Notes under the pieces: generated by a model | Databases searched by the model: none | Told to the model about the DNA's origin: nothing | Seen by the model: the letters and a program-made list of their open reading frames with translations, nothing else | Position numbers and translations under genes: made by a program | In this document: positions 51,613-63,250 of the stretch, piece by piece | Layout of the letters: each line of letters opens with the position of its first letter | Position numbering within the stretch: the stretch's first letter is position 1 | Assembly (NCBI GenBank): GCA_029706075.1 | Contig: JAINUG010000004.1 | Location: forward strand, 1,032,547-1,096,546 | Direction: 5' to 3' | DNA: 64,000 nucleotides | Source of the DNA: Aldrovandia affinis | Lineage: Eukaryota > Chordata > Actinopteri > Notacanthiformes > Halosauridae

Positions 51613-51790
51613 GATTGGGGCAAGGGTGTAACCACATATAAAATATTGCGGGGGGGGACAAAATGAAAGGGAATGTTTTATATTTATTAAGAATTTTTTA
51701 ATTTAATGTAATTTATTATATGTACAAATTATTGGGGGGGACAGATATGACGGTTTTGAATATTGGGGGAGACATGCCCCCATCCTTACT
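51613..51790 (+). repeat. MITE-like repeat, copy 2
   Basis: 'gggtgtaaccacatataaaa', G runs, and 'tgaatattgggggagacatg' match the order seen at 49552-49700. The right end is not clear. Confidence 0.55.
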
Positions 51791-54619
51791 ATGGATTGGG
51801 CCAACTCAGTTCAAAGTGAGACATGGATTATTCCAAATGGCGTGCTTGGGCTGTTTCATCTGTGTAACACTGGATGGAACGGGACTGTCTTTTCCTTTGA
51901 GACATGGAGGAGACAGACCACTGTCACAGTTGGTGGTAGGTTATTGTTGAGTGTGCTGTTCAAAATGAAAAAATCTATCACTTCTTCAAAATTTGAGGAG
52001 CCCATATGGTTTCAATGCTTTCTTTGATCTTTTTGTTCAATTTATTTGAACAGAATTCATTTTTTCTTCTTCTACGAATTGCGAGAGATTACGTATTCAT
52101 GCATATCCATGTTTCAGATATCGATTCTGTAAAGGCAAAATCAACATTAAAAAAATGATATCACGTTGGATCCCCTGTGGCGAGCAGAAGCGTGAGCATC
52201 GCACGTGCCGGGCTGTACTTATTACAGCATTGATATCACATTCCAGCATAATCAATAATAGCATAACAGCGGTGCCTCCTCTTTTGTTTTATTCATATTT
52301 TCAAGCAGTATAGAACTTCTGAAAGCAAAATGACTTCTAATTGACGTTTCAGCGGTTCTGACGTAATAATAGTAAATTATATCTTATTTTTTAAAATGAT
52401 TGGACGAGATGGAAATCCACTTCAACAATTATACCTTCAAACGTTGAAAGAAATTAACCCCAGGCCTGGATGCAAAATCATCTCTCATATGAAAGGCAAG
52501 GTTAAAAACAAAGCCAATCATTCTTCGCTCATGTATTCTGTAATCATAGGATGAGGCCTCCTCTTGGAAGGATATGAATCATGAATGAATTGGTCTTTGG
52601 GACATTATTTTGTGTATTACCATGTGTGGTACACATGTGAATTTTCCGTAGAAGTTTCACATCGTAGCGGAATGCTTTACGGGGGGGCTTCCGTTCATCG
52701 CAAAGACATCATGAAAACGGAATCCTTGGTTTACCCCTCGCTTATTCAATTCTGTGGATCGAACTAATAGCAGCATGGTAAATCCCTGCGTATTGAGTTT
52801 ATACGTTTACACATTTATATGTGTTGCTTTTGAAAATCTCAACAGGAAGTGACACTTCAGTTGTTGTTGTAAAGGCATACAGGGTTTGGGGGAAGTGTAA
52901 GCAGCTGTGTAAGAGTAAAATAGGGATAGGGAAGGGGGAGGGTGAACGAATTGGGAGGCAGAAAATGGAGGAGAGATAAAATAGCAAGACAGTCAGCCAG
53001 CTCTTCACCATGGGGAGGGGGAGGACGGTGGGAAACAATGCCGCCCGGTCATTAACCGACGCCTCTTTTAATTGCAGACTTACCTGCCCCCCCATGGAGA
53101 GTTGCCTTGGTGAAGGTAAGACACACCCTGGGATTGGGGGGTGTGTGGATGCTCCACTGCCAGCAGCTCAGCGAGATGGACTCTGCTCATTACCAGCAGA
53201 ACCTGGCCTGAAAACGGTTTTAAAGCATTTGATTTGTAATTATTTTCCAATCATATCATCCTGTATCATTTCAGAACCCCCACAGGAACCTCCCTGCTGG
53301 CTTGTGGTTATATTCAGTGACTCTCCTGAGAGATTGTTTATTATGCTAACTTGCTAACGTGAGTCTTTTCTCCACAGGCTTGTACAGGCCAGTTAGAACA
53401 ATGTAATTGTGTGGAAACAATAGGATAAAGCAGGTCATTATTTAACTGTGCAAGGTAACAAATAGACTTTAGGATATTGTTTTGACACCAAAAACAGGTG
53501 ACACAAAAGATATCGATACACCCCCCTTGTTTGAATGTGTGAATGAGAGTGTGGAGGGCGTTGGTCTGTGCAACAGGGGAGTTACAGGGTTGCCTCTCTT
53601 TTGCCACAGTATTACCGTTGAGGACCTTTGAACAGTTGTACTTTCTGGCAGGTGCCTGGAATTCTAGTTCCAAAGGTCACAATTGTTCAATTATTTAATT
53701 AGTGTTAATTGGTGTGGATGTCAAGTGAGGAATTCACTTGACTGGTTGTGCTTGTGTGTGAGAATGTGAGGTGTGGTTTGTCAATTGTTTGGTGTTTTGT
53801 GATTAGGTGTGTGAATGATAGACATGTGTGTGCCTCTCTCTCTGTGCGATTTGTGAAGAGGGAGAGAGGGCTCACAAGGAAGAGTGGGGAGTCTCTCTCT
53901 CTGTGCTTGTGGAAGAGAACTCGGATTGAAAAGTGTCTCTGTGTGAATGGGTTGGGGAAGCACTTAGTCACCGAATATGTGCATGCCTGCCTGGGTTAGA
54001 GGTAATCTGGATGAGGAAGGTGCGGTGTCCTGTTGGATGTGGATGTGTGGAAAGCCGCTGAGCGTCCATGTTGTGTGTTGTTCCCCGGAAGGGGATTCCC
54101 ACTTCGGAGCAGGTGGGCTTTCATTTAGTTTATTCATTTAGTTTATTTTAGCTAGTAGTTTTCGCCTGAAAGCTTTGGGGCGAGTAGGGTGTAGACATTG
54201 TGTTTTGTTTGTTTTATTTAACCTGCTGTCCCACTGTTTTGCTCTCCCGGGTCTGGGAGACGGACAGAAAAAATGATATCGGGTCCGGAGACTGGCAAAC
54301 CCCACTCCTCTGCCGCCACTTACCATCTGGTGCTCTAAATATGCTGACTGATTGAGTGGAATCTGCTCGTCCCAATACCCCTCCTTAGGTAATATAATTC
54401 TATGAATTGGGATATTAATGAATTGCAAAAGGTTTTATCTATCTGTGTTTATGTTTAGGTGTCACTTACAGAGAAGTGGAATCAACCTTAAAAAAATGTA
54501 GTAAACAAAGCTAAAAGGACATGGTATTGACTTTACATTGATTGATATTGATTTTCTAGCCTTTTTTTAAATGCAGTTCAATGAGTTCAGTGATTCTCCT
54601 TGGGGGGATGGAAGATTCC
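51791..54619. other. Non-coding stretch
   Basis: No gene or complete transposon recognised. Around 53730-54420 the sequence has a GT-rich left part and possible repeat character, but the family was not identified. Short ORFs lack domains. Confidence 0.4.
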
Positions 54620-54829
54620 TGCCACAGTGCTCCTCCTCATTGGTCAAACCTCTGACCTGTCACAAACCTTTGACCTGCCACAGTGCTCCTCCTCATTGCT
54701 CAAACCTCTGACCTGTCACAGTGCTCCTCCTCATTGGTTGAGCCTCTGATCTGTCACAGTGCTCCTCCTCATTGGTTGAGCCTCTGATCTGTCACACCGC
54801 TCCTCCTAATTGGCTGAGCCTCTGGTCTG
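54620..54829. repeat. 38 bp minisatellite, about 5 copies
   Basis: The unit is 'tgtcacagtgctcctcctca' plus 'ttggttgagcctctgatc'. The first copy carries an 18 bp internal extension (tgtcacaaacctttgacc). Confidence 0.92.
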
Positions 54830-54995
54830 CATGTTCTACACAAAGCACTGATACAGCCTGGAAATCCCTCATCATGAAAGCACATCTAAATGCAGTGGAA
54901 TTGTTTTTGAGAAACATGCCGATGATCTAAAGTTGTTTCAATTCATTTGATGGCTCCCCTCAGATATATTAAACATGCATAAGGCTTGATTTGCA

Positions 54996-55045
54996 CCTTT
55001 AAGTCACTCTGAATAAGAGTGTCTGCTAAGTGACACAAATATAAT
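54996..55045 (+). mobile_element. L2/SINE 3' tail fragment
   Basis: 'aagtcactctgaataagagt' and 'gtctgctaagtg' match the tail shared by the L2 LINE and SINEs; no head found. Confidence 0.6.
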
Positions 55046-55250
55046 TATTCAAGTGAGCCTAACCCCATTTTGCACTCACACTTTCATGTGCTGAAGCACT
55101 GCTTCAGAAGGGGAGCATCTTAATGGCGCCAAACTCTGTGAAAGTGGGTGTAATCTTGCAACAACAAAATTAAAAAGCTATTTAAGTAGATATGTAATTT
55201 ATCATCCAGTGAGGGAAAGGGAATCTCTCTTTATTCGCTACCTAATGGGG
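55046..55250. other. Non-coding spacer
   Basis: Nothing recognised. Confidence 0.4.
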
Positions 55251-55425
55251 TGGTCAATTCTCTTCCTGGAGGGTCCGTGTGCAGGCAGGTTTTTATTTCT
55301 ACCTGTTACCCTGCTACAATTAGCGAATTACCTGTGAGCACAAATAGCGGTTCGCACATAGATTCGATCACAGTAAGTATTTAATATAGGGTTTCAGCAG
55401 TCATTCATGAGCTTCATGGGCCACG
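55251..55425 (+). mobile_element. hAT-type MITE, truncated copy
   Basis: 'tggtcaattctcttcctgga', 'caggtttttatttctacc' and 'gatcacagtaa' follow the order of the hAT MITE at 29656. The right end is lost. Confidence 0.62.
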
Positions 55426-55483
55426 GAACGCATTTCGAATGGGTAGGGCCAAGAATGACGTGACATTGCCCCCACCTCCCAAG

Positions 55484-56040
55484 TATCGAACGCCAGACAG
55501 CTCATAATCCATACACGTATTCTGATTATGATACACGTATTGTTTTATGATATGTGTCGTTTTTTATGTCATCATACATCCGTATGATCCAATCAGATAG
55601 CAGATTTGGATACGCGTATGCTTAGTAATTTCTGTGTATATGTCACCACCACATAATAGTGACAAACTATGACAGTAACACTAACCTCTGTCTTGTCATC
55701 TGTAACATGCGTTCACGTAGTAGTGACTAATGATGAAATCACCGTTTTTCACGAAACTGATAGCATAAGCATTCAGTTCCAGAGAAGGGAAATCCTAACG
55801 CTACAGCATACAATAACATTCTAGACGATTGTGTGCTTCCAACTTTGTTGCAACAGTTTGGGGAATGCCCTTTTCTCAACAGAACATGCCTAAAAAATGT
55901 GTGTGATGGCGTCATAAAAAAATGTGTATCGATACACATATCATAAAACATACGTGTAACATAACAATGCGTGTATTTATTTAATACACGTATCATAATA
56001 AAAATACGTGTATGGATTATGAGCTGTCTGCCGTTCGATA
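55484..56040. mobile_element. Foldback element with long inverted repeats
   Basis: tatcgaacgccagacagctc at the left and tatcgaacggcagacagctc (complement of the right end) start inverted repeats. These continue for 70 bp or more through 'ataatccatacacgtatt' and 'tatgatatgtgt'. The 557 bp element has only spurious ORFs. No target-site duplication was found, so the superfamily is unknown. Confidence 0.8.
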
Positions 56041-56737
56041 GCAGAGGGGCTAGCTGGAGAGCGACAGTTAGAAATTCTACTGCTGGTTCCTCAGAGGACT
56101 CATCGTGGGCTGGAGTGATTGATTGGTTATTTGTGTCATGTGAGCTTAGCATCACACTAACGTGAATTTCACAGAACAAACCAGCGCTCTATCTAAGCAG
56201 ACTGCTAGTGTGTTTGCTAAAGTTTAAGCAATAGTAACATTAAATTGAACGATGAAGCATCTAAAAATAACGGATTTCTTCAGGTCAAAGTTAACCAAGG
56301 CGGCTGAGACAACCACCGTCATTAGGAAACAGAGTTTGTTGCTTGTGATAGGCTACGTACTGTACCTAAGAGGAAGTTACATCTTAGGACAAGCATGTTT
56401 TGTTTTAGGATGCATCGGACTAATGAATCTGTAGAATATAGGTTAGTCAAAAAAACTGTTGACATGTGAAAATGATTTGGAGGTCCACAGCACTGTTTTA
56501 ACAGGTCTATAGATTTTTACACAGTACCACTCTTGTGTACATAAAGCCATGTTTTCAGAGTTTCCAGAATGATGGAAATACTCCTCAAATGTCACTTTTT
56601 GAAATTAGGCACTATTTAAAATGTTTTTTACAACTTGTATTCCTTCTGCCTCGTTCTCTCTCATTTTATTGTAATTGTAAAAATAAAATACTCTGTACAC
56701 ACTTATTGCACTGTCTAAATATTATATTATAATAACA

Positions 56738-56774
<37 letters not shown>

Positions 56775-57533
56775 ATGTTAGATAGGGGTCTTAAAACGAA
56801 GCATGTCTTGAAAATTGGTATGAGCTTTGAATATGGGGGGTTTTTAGGGTCATTTTGGGGAACAAATTTGAAAGCATCTGGCAACCTTGTCATTGCTGCT
56901 TTTCTCCCATTTTTAGGTCAGATGAACCTTTCTGTATTTTCTTGGAGATTCTTTTTATTGATGACATGGCATTTATTGTCTTACTTTGGTTCATGCCTTC
57001 TCTTTTGTTGTTTCTCCAAGCCCTGTACTTTCTGGTCTGTAAAGTTCATTTTCACGTTTGATTAATAAGTCAATTGACATTTCTGTTTTGCCCGTGTATG
57101 CAATCATCACTGTGTGATTTCACATCATCACCATTGTGTTGAACAGCACTCACCTATATGCCCATTAAAATTAAGCAGTTCAATAGAATCAGCCTCGCGA
57201 ATACATGCAGTTATATTCATGCCTCCTGGGGCAGATTTGTGCTGTGCTCTCACTGGTCCACAGGGAAACCACATTATTATATCAAACGGAAAGCGTATGG
57301 GCGCACGATTTAAAGGCCTGTATGCCTTTCAAAAAAAAATATATATACAGCATATATATATATTTTTTTTTACATTAAAAATCACATCCATAATGCCTGA
57401 AGTAATTATTGATGTGATCTGAAATGCAAACTATAAAATGATAAAAATAGAGAGAACATTCTTTTTTCACAGCATCAGCTTTGGACATTAAAACAAATAG
57501 CTGGGACAACACATGTTTGAGAATAGAAACATA
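56041..57533. other. Non-coding stretch
   Basis: A short ORF at 56252 begins MKHLKITDFFRSKL, faintly like N-termini of some hAT transposases, with no zinc finger or dimerisation domain after it. An ATT run lies at 56742-56772 and AT runs at about 57340-57365. No gene recognised. Confidence 0.4.
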
Positions 57534-57835
57534 CAGGTAACTGCCAAAATAAAGGAAACATGAGTAAACTAAGGGTTCTGGCAGCTCTGTTATGGTGTGG
57601 GGTGCATTTTCCTGACATGGTTTAGATCCACTCAACCCCTTAGAGGGCAAGGTATCCGCCAATAAATACGAAGACATTCACCTCACCTTCCTATGGTGAA
57701 ACCTTTATATGCTGATGGGAGTGGTCTCTTCCAAGATGACAGTGCCCCCATCCACAGGACACGAGTGGCCACTGAATGGCCCAACGCCCTATTAAGACAC
57801 TTTATGTTGGTGTCCTTTATTTTGGCAGTTACCTG
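57534..57835 (+). mobile_element. Tc1-type element with transposase remnant, copy G
   Basis: Perfect ends caggtaactgccaaaataaa and, mirrored, 'tttattttggcagttacctg', each flanked by TA (57532-57533 and 57836-57837), the Tc1/mariner target-site duplication. At 302 bp it is an internal deletion derivative that retains transposase codons. It is the reference copy for the MITEs at 4.1, 9.6 and 42.8 kb. Confidence 0.88.
57591..57785 (+). pseudogene. Tc1 DDE transposase fragment
   Basis: The first frame reads MVWGAFS, a stop, then HGLDPLNPLEGKVSANKY. After a frameshift it reads DGSGLFQDDSAPIHRTRVAT. The QDD-(N/S)-APIHR motif holds the second catalytic Asp of Tc1-like transposases. The DNA-binding domain, the first Asp and the Glu are missing. 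Confidence 0.8.
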
Positions 57836-57837
57836 TA

Positions 57838-58314
57838 TTATAACACAACTTCAAATTATGTATCTGTCCATCTTTGTTTTGAGCAGTGGTGCATTCTGGC
57901 ATGGAACATGTTGTGGAAAATCTAACCGTTGTGCTTGAATGTTATGTCTCAGGCCAGAGAGATTAATTTTCTTAATCAAGTCCACTTTGAAGGATATCGT
58001 GGTCTTTGCACTACTGGAGACTATATATAGAATAATCATTTCTCATTGCTTTGCCATTATTAGGGGGCTGGGGGGGCAGCGTCAGTATTCAAGCCAATCA
58101 GATTTTCTGTTCTAGCAGCTTCTCAGCCACGCTTGATTACGGAACATTGGTCTGGCTTTGAGAGACCCTGTTCTGTGTCATTTCTCCTGGAAGAGAGAGG
58201 GGAAACAAGACAGGGTATTTACAAGAGTACCAGATAACAACAAGAGACCTTCCACTCTGCCTGATGTCTGCACACTTAAGGTGTCAGATTATCAATAGGA
58301 AAGGGAGACACTCT
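57838..58314. other. Non-coding spacer
   Basis: Nothing recognised; a G-rich run near 58060. Confidence 0.4.
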
Positions 58315-58755
58315 AGAGTAGTGATACTACAGAGATACTCAAGTGTAAGGATACTACAGAGATATTCCAGCATAAGGATACTACAGAGATACTCAAGTGT
58401 AAGAATACTACAGAGATACTCCAGCGTAAGGATACTAGAGAGATAATCTAATATAGGGATACTACAGAGATACTCCAGTGTAGTGATACTACAGAGATAC
58501 TCTAGTGTAAGAATACTAGAGAGATACTCGAGCATAAGGATACTACAGAGATACTCAAGTGTAAGAATACTACAGAGATACTCCAGCATAAGGATACTAG
58601 AGAGATAATCTAATATAGGGATACTACAGAGATACTCCAGTGTAGTGATACTACAGAGATACTCTAGTATAAGAATACTACAGAGATACTCCAGCGTAAG
58701 GATACTACAAAGATACTCTAGTGTAGTGATAATACAGAGATACTCCAGTGTAATC
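58315..58755. repeat. 27 bp minisatellite with 162 bp higher-order unit
   Basis: The unit is 'gatactacagagatactcca' plus 'gtgtaag', about 16 copies. The variant 'gatactagagagataatc' occurs at 58431 and 58593, exactly 162 bp apart (6 x 27), so a six-unit block was duplicated. As 27 is divisible by 3 and the minus strand has no stops, it creates a false 214-codon ORF of LEYLCSILT repeats. Confidence 0.95.
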
Positions 58756-58872
58756 CTTTCATATCTGGCTCCATCCCATGGAGGGCCCTCCCATCTGACT
58801 CCATTCTGTAGTGTGTGATGTGAGTCATATTTTTTTATATTTATTTTTATTTTCTGAAAGTACAATTGTAGA

Positions 58873-59012
58873 GTGAATATAGCCACACGCATTCTATATT
58901 TGCAAGCAGCCATCATCAGGGTATTCAAATGGCTGACAAAGGTAGCTTGTCAGCTGAAACATTGGTGAATAAATTAACACTGCAAATATAGAACGTGTTT
59001 GGCTATATTCAC
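58873..59012. repeat. Inverted repeat with hammerhead-like centre
   Basis: The arms at 58873-58903 and 58982-59012 (gtgaatatagcca...) are inverted copies. Between them, 58932-58954 forms a hairpin (gctgaca/tgtcagc), followed by GAAAC. CTGA...stem...GAAA resembles a hammerhead ribozyme core, but the second part of CTGATGA reads CTGACAA, with a core G replaced. Probably an inactive retroelement piece or chance. Confidence 0.5.
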
Positions 59013-60033
59013 CTCTGCTGCCTGTTCCTTATATAAGGTGTACATTTTTCTAGCTTTTAAAGTGCAGTGTAGAGGGCAATGCACCTCGAATCACGCACGC
59101 ACGCAGGCACGCATGCACGCACGCACACACGCCACAATTAATTACACAGCAGGCCACGTTGGTGTAGTTGATGGTGTCTCTATTTTGCAGTTAACAAGGT
59201 ACATTTACAGTGCATTCACAGGCTCTGGGAGGAGAGGCGGTTGTCAGATTGTAGATCATCATCGATGTGCTTTTAGACAAATGTTGTATCTCTTAAACAT
59301 ACTAAAAATGACATTCACACATACAAAAACAATAGAAATATAATCAATTTGTCACCTGTTATTATACGCTGATGAGAAACAAACTCAAATAAATAAATAT
59401 GTAGAAAGCGATATTAAAAGAATATATAAGCCATTAACCTGCCTGTTTGCAAAACAGAGGCAAAATTGTACACTGGCTGACAAGCCAGTCATGGGTCAAT
59501 CAGAAATGGCATGTTCAAACAGGCTTGTTGCCATGACGACAGGCAAGGTTCTAGAATTTGAGAGGGAGGGAACGTGGATGAGAAACAAGGTCTCTCATTT
59601 AATGGGCTGAAACCTGCAACCCCAATTTAAACAGACCACAAACAACCCCCAAAATAGTGTAGTTCTGTTTGGTGCAAATGGGAGAGACAGTCACCCAGAG
59701 TTTGAGGACACTGGTCTTTATTTCCTTTATTTAGAGAGGCACGCACACTTGCATGCACACACTATTCTTTATGCAGGGTAAGGCATAAGTCTATGCAGTT
59801 ACTACGTTCTTCCATAGACTTTTGTAAATAATGACATAACAATGTGTTCAGGTCATGTCTGTAGGTAACATATATTTCTTATTTTATGTTATGTTTCAGT
59901 TTTCTTTATTATTTACTGTGCAGTGGTTCTCTTTCTCTCACTCTTTCTCCTACTGTCTACAGCCTTTCAAAAGATTTATTAAAAACAAGAACTAAACTGC
60001 TCTGTGGCTGAGACTGTTTTACCAGTGTGTGAG
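59013..60033. other. Non-coding stretch
   Basis: A short (CACG)-type patch at about 59090-59130. No gene recognised. Confidence 0.4.
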
Positions 60034-60385
60034 TGCAAGTTTGTGTGTGTGAGTGAGTGAGTGAATGAATGAGTGTGTGAGCTTGAGCAAGTGAGTGTGC
60101 GATTTAGTGAGTGAATGAGTGGGTGGGTGGGAGTGAGTGAATCAGTGAGTGAGTGTCAGTTAGGGAGTGTCGTGAGTGAGTTACTGTTTGAGTGAATCAG
60201 TCTGTGAGTGTCTCAGTGTTTGAGTGACTGAGTGAGTGAGTGATTCAGGGAGTGATTCAGGGAGTGAGTGAGTGTGAGTGTCTCAGTGAGTGATTGTGTA
60301 GTGAGTTAGGGAGTGTGTTGTGAGTGAGTGAGTGAATCAGTAAGTGAGTGAGTGTGTTGTGAGTTAGGGAGTGTATTGTGAGTCG
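60034..60385. repeat. GAGT-rich imperfect array
   Basis: gtgagtgagtgaatgaatga-type repeats over 350 bp with 'gttagggagtgt' interspersed about every 60-130 bp. Not coding. Confidence 0.88.
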
Positions 60386-60780
60386 CAGCCATAATGTCGC
60401 AGCCTTAAAGGTGTAGGTGTCAGGTGACATTAAAATGCTCAATGGGAGCAGTGATTGGCTGCTCAGAGGAATGTGTGTTCATTACAGACCCCTCCCAGTT
60501 AATAAGGTGTGATGTGAGCTTCAGCCTATCGGAGACCTAGATTCTGTTGCACTGGCCTCTTTAGCCACTGCATATTTTTAGACATATTCATCCCCTAATA
60601 ATCCAAACATATTTATGGGAAGCAAATTGGCGCATTTAATTGTGCAATTAATCTGTCTTCAGCGTATGGGTTCCCTCGAGGACCAGTCTATTTCACAGCG
60701 GGGAGGAGTAAAACTAACTGCACAGCAGATTAATTCAGCTGTTGATTCCTCTGTCCTGACCTTCACATGTGATTACGGCT

Positions 60781-60812
<32 letters not shown>

Positions 60813-60839
60813 TATCTTTCACAGGGCCCTCTGTTCTCC
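60386..60839. other. Non-coding stretch ending in a polypyrimidine tract
   Basis: 60782-60824 is a TC tract ending tctttcacag, formally a strong splice-acceptor sequence, but no matching coding exon follows. Segment 60600-60770 is repeat-free. Confidence 0.4.
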
Positions 60840-61210
60840 GTCTCCTTTGAAGTTGAATTTACGGGGACTCGTCTAAGCAGAGGACAACAGTCTTTTACCT
60901 ATACTCGACGTCGTGGTACTGCTGGGGGGTGGTGGCGAGCGAGGGGTTGCGGGGGAGCAGGGGGCGGGGGGAGGAGTCGTATTCCCGGCGAGCGCGGGAG
61001 CGTTTAGTCCCTCTCATTGTTGTCGTAAGGATCGAGCCTCGCGGCCAACATCGGAGCGACCTACAAAAACGACAGAGCGCAGACGCTCCTCACAACCTGT
61101 GTTGTACATGCTAATGAAGTCATTACCCATGAGCCGCTGTGCAGCACAAGGAGCCGCCACTCGCCCAGACTGGCAGCACCGCATGCCACGCGTTCCACAC
61201 GGCACCCCTT
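60840..61210. promoter_or_regulatory. CpG-rich segment, possible CpG island
   Basis: Unlike its surroundings it is rich in CG dinucleotides (for example ggcgagcgcgggagcg near 60985 and gcctcgcggcc near 61036) and in G-runs. It could be a promoter or a non-coding first exon; no coding region or core promoter motif confirms this. Confidence 0.35.
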
Positions 61211-61241
61211 TTTAGAGACGTATTTAACATTATGCTTCTTT

Positions 61242-61242
61242 T

Positions 61243-61278
<36 letters not shown>
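61242..61278. repeat. (GT)n microsatellite
   Basis: About 17 GT units. Confidence 0.95.
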
Positions 61279-61279
<1 letters not shown>

Positions 61280-61521
61280 GGTAACGTTAGCTCAGCGTCT
61301 ACAAGTCTCTCCCCTGAGACATGTTTCGGCTATGGTTATGAAACGGCACTAACAAGACGGATCACAATCCTACAATTATGTTTAAAAAATAAAATATAAA
61401 ATAAGGAGAGGACTGAAGGTCGCATTGAGAGCGCTCGCTGTTGACTATGATGGGAAGCACGTGGCTCACCACACAATAGAGCCGCGCATCTCAGCTGAGG
61501 AATCCACAGATGTTATCTATT
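61279..61521. other. Non-coding spacer
   Basis: Nothing recognised. Confidence 0.4.
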
Positions 61522-62221
61522 GCAGTGGTTCCCATGTGTATGCAGGTTTTTGTTCCAACCAATCACTTGATTAATTAACGTTGTTCCATAATTTTGTGCT
61601 GAAACATTTTCTCCTAATTTGGTGGCTAATTGTGCCCTTTTCTAGTTCAACTACTGATTAAATGTCCTTAAATTAATGTAGAAGATTCATTATTTGAGCA
61701 CGTGAATGAATACCTTTCTTTTCCTGACAATCTGGCATCAAGAAGCTAATGTTAAATCATCCCTCATTAGACATTAAAAGTGTCTAATTAAAAACAATTA
61801 ACAGCTCGTTATCCTTCAGAAACTGCTGAATTATTTTGGGTATGAAAACCTGCTGTAGCAGGGTGGCAGGGGTGGCCACCGTGCCAGGTGGTGAGCGGAT
61901 GGAAAAACAAACCAGTGGCAGTGTTCCAATTGGCCAGCAGCCAATTTATAATTTTTTAGATTACAAAAATGAAACAAATGAACAACAAATGAAAAACATG
62001 AAAAGAAAACAAAAGCTATATTCGAGGGTAACAATGAAAAAACAGCACCTCTTCCTCCATGTCCCAAAAACTCTCTCTCAGGCATGGCAGGCTAGGCTTT
62101 TAAGGCAATGGCTCACAGCTGAGTTGGAGGAGCAGCCCTCTACACTCCTCCCTCCACCCCTCCTGGCGTCATACCTGCATACACATGGATATTCAAAGGC
62201 TGAGGTTGAGAACCACTGCAA
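61522..62221. mobile_element. Foldback/MITE-like element of 0.7 kb
   Basis: 'attgcagtggttc' at the left and its complement at the right (gaaccactgcaat) bound the element. Inner arms 'atgtgtatgcaggt' and 'acctgcatacacat' are also inverted. At about 61604-61650 it contains a scrap of the S2 SINE tail (ttttctcctaatttggtggc). An internal 133-codon ORF has no domain and is probably spurious. Confidence 0.7.
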
Positions 62222-63129
62222 TCTTGGGCACTTATGATATCTGCCTTGGGGACAGGTTTGAAGGTACGCTACTGTCTTTGTCCGTTGAAGGCAACATGCA
62301 CTGCACAGCAGATGTATAGCAGGAATTGGCCCCTTGTACTGTCACAAGGGTGTAAATACCTCCAAGTTTAAGTGGCAAAGAAGAGATCATTGCAGGTCTC
62401 TTGGTGCTGATGTTACCGTGTCCTTTGCTATTTTCGTTCATAATTCTCTCTCTTTCCCTCCAACTCTCACTACTAATCAAATGTAAATAAATAAATGTGA
62501 AACTGCTCATATTTGCACATGAAGCAAAATAAAAACCCTCGAAAGTGGAACATTCAGGGTTCCATAATATAAGCTGGGAGGCCTCTGTGCAGTGGCAATC
62601 AAGAATAGCGAGAGGGAGAGAAAGAAAAAAACATTTTTGAAAAATTCACAATAAAAAATAAATAAAAAAATCCAATCACAATTTTAATCAAGCTGAAATT
62701 AGTAATGCGGAGGGGAATAATTGGAGTTTCGTCTTTCAGAGCAGCGGTGGATAGGCAGGTCAGTGCCGGCGATGGTTTATGAAATACCTCCTAATAAAGA
62801 ACAGGCTGGCTCCTTGTGGAGGGGAGCAACCAGTCGGTGAACGCGTGCTTTGCCTATGAAACTGATTTGCAATTTATGAAAAATAAAAGACTTCTCCCAC
62901 GATGCATGCCCTACCGAGTGGCAGAGAGCAGGAAATGAAAACAAGTGGCTTAACAAAACAACAACCTCCCCCTCCCTTGCCCCAAAGACTGAAACCCCAC
63001 TTTCTGAAGTCACACTTCTTTTACTGTGCTGTGTATGGTTCAAATATGAGAGGAAAAAAACATCACACATTTATAACATCTTTATAAATCCTTAAAATCA
63101 TGACTTCTTTTGTACATATGACCCTTTTG
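62222..63129. other. Non-coding stretch, possible regulatory DNA
   Basis: Segment 62690-62950 is repeat-free and balanced in composition. No gene recognised. Confidence 0.4.
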
Positions 63130-63250
63130 TAAATGTGGGTATTTGATCAGAGCTGCTGAGCTTCAGCATCTTGCTCAGGGGAATGACATGGGAGACCCCA
63201 CATGGGTTCAGACCCAGCAACCTCCTGGGCACAAGCCCAATTCTTTTAAT
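63130..63250 (-). mobile_element. tRNA-SINE family S1 fragment
   Basis: On the minus strand it reads ttgggcttgtgcccaggagg, then 'ttgctgggtctgaaccc' (a worn B box), then 'cccctgagcaagatgctgaa', the order seen at 18230-18310. The tail is missing. Confidence 0.65.

Noticed and set aside
56252-56434. hAT transposase N-terminus (MKHLKITDFF)
   Set aside because: Only about ten residues are suggestive; no BED zinc finger or hAT dimerisation domain follows.
58284-58928. 214-codon minus-strand ORF of leucine-rich repeats
   Set aside because: It is generated by a 27 bp tandem repeat whose length preserves the frame; no start context, splice sites or domain.
60782-60826. Coding exon start after the TC tract and CAG
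   Set aside because: The reading that follows is low-complexity Gly/Arg-rich and ends without a donor site or a known domain; kept only as a CpG-rich segment.
61836-62237. 133-codon ORF
   Set aside because: Lies inside an inverted-repeat element, has no domain, and runs into the right arm of the element.
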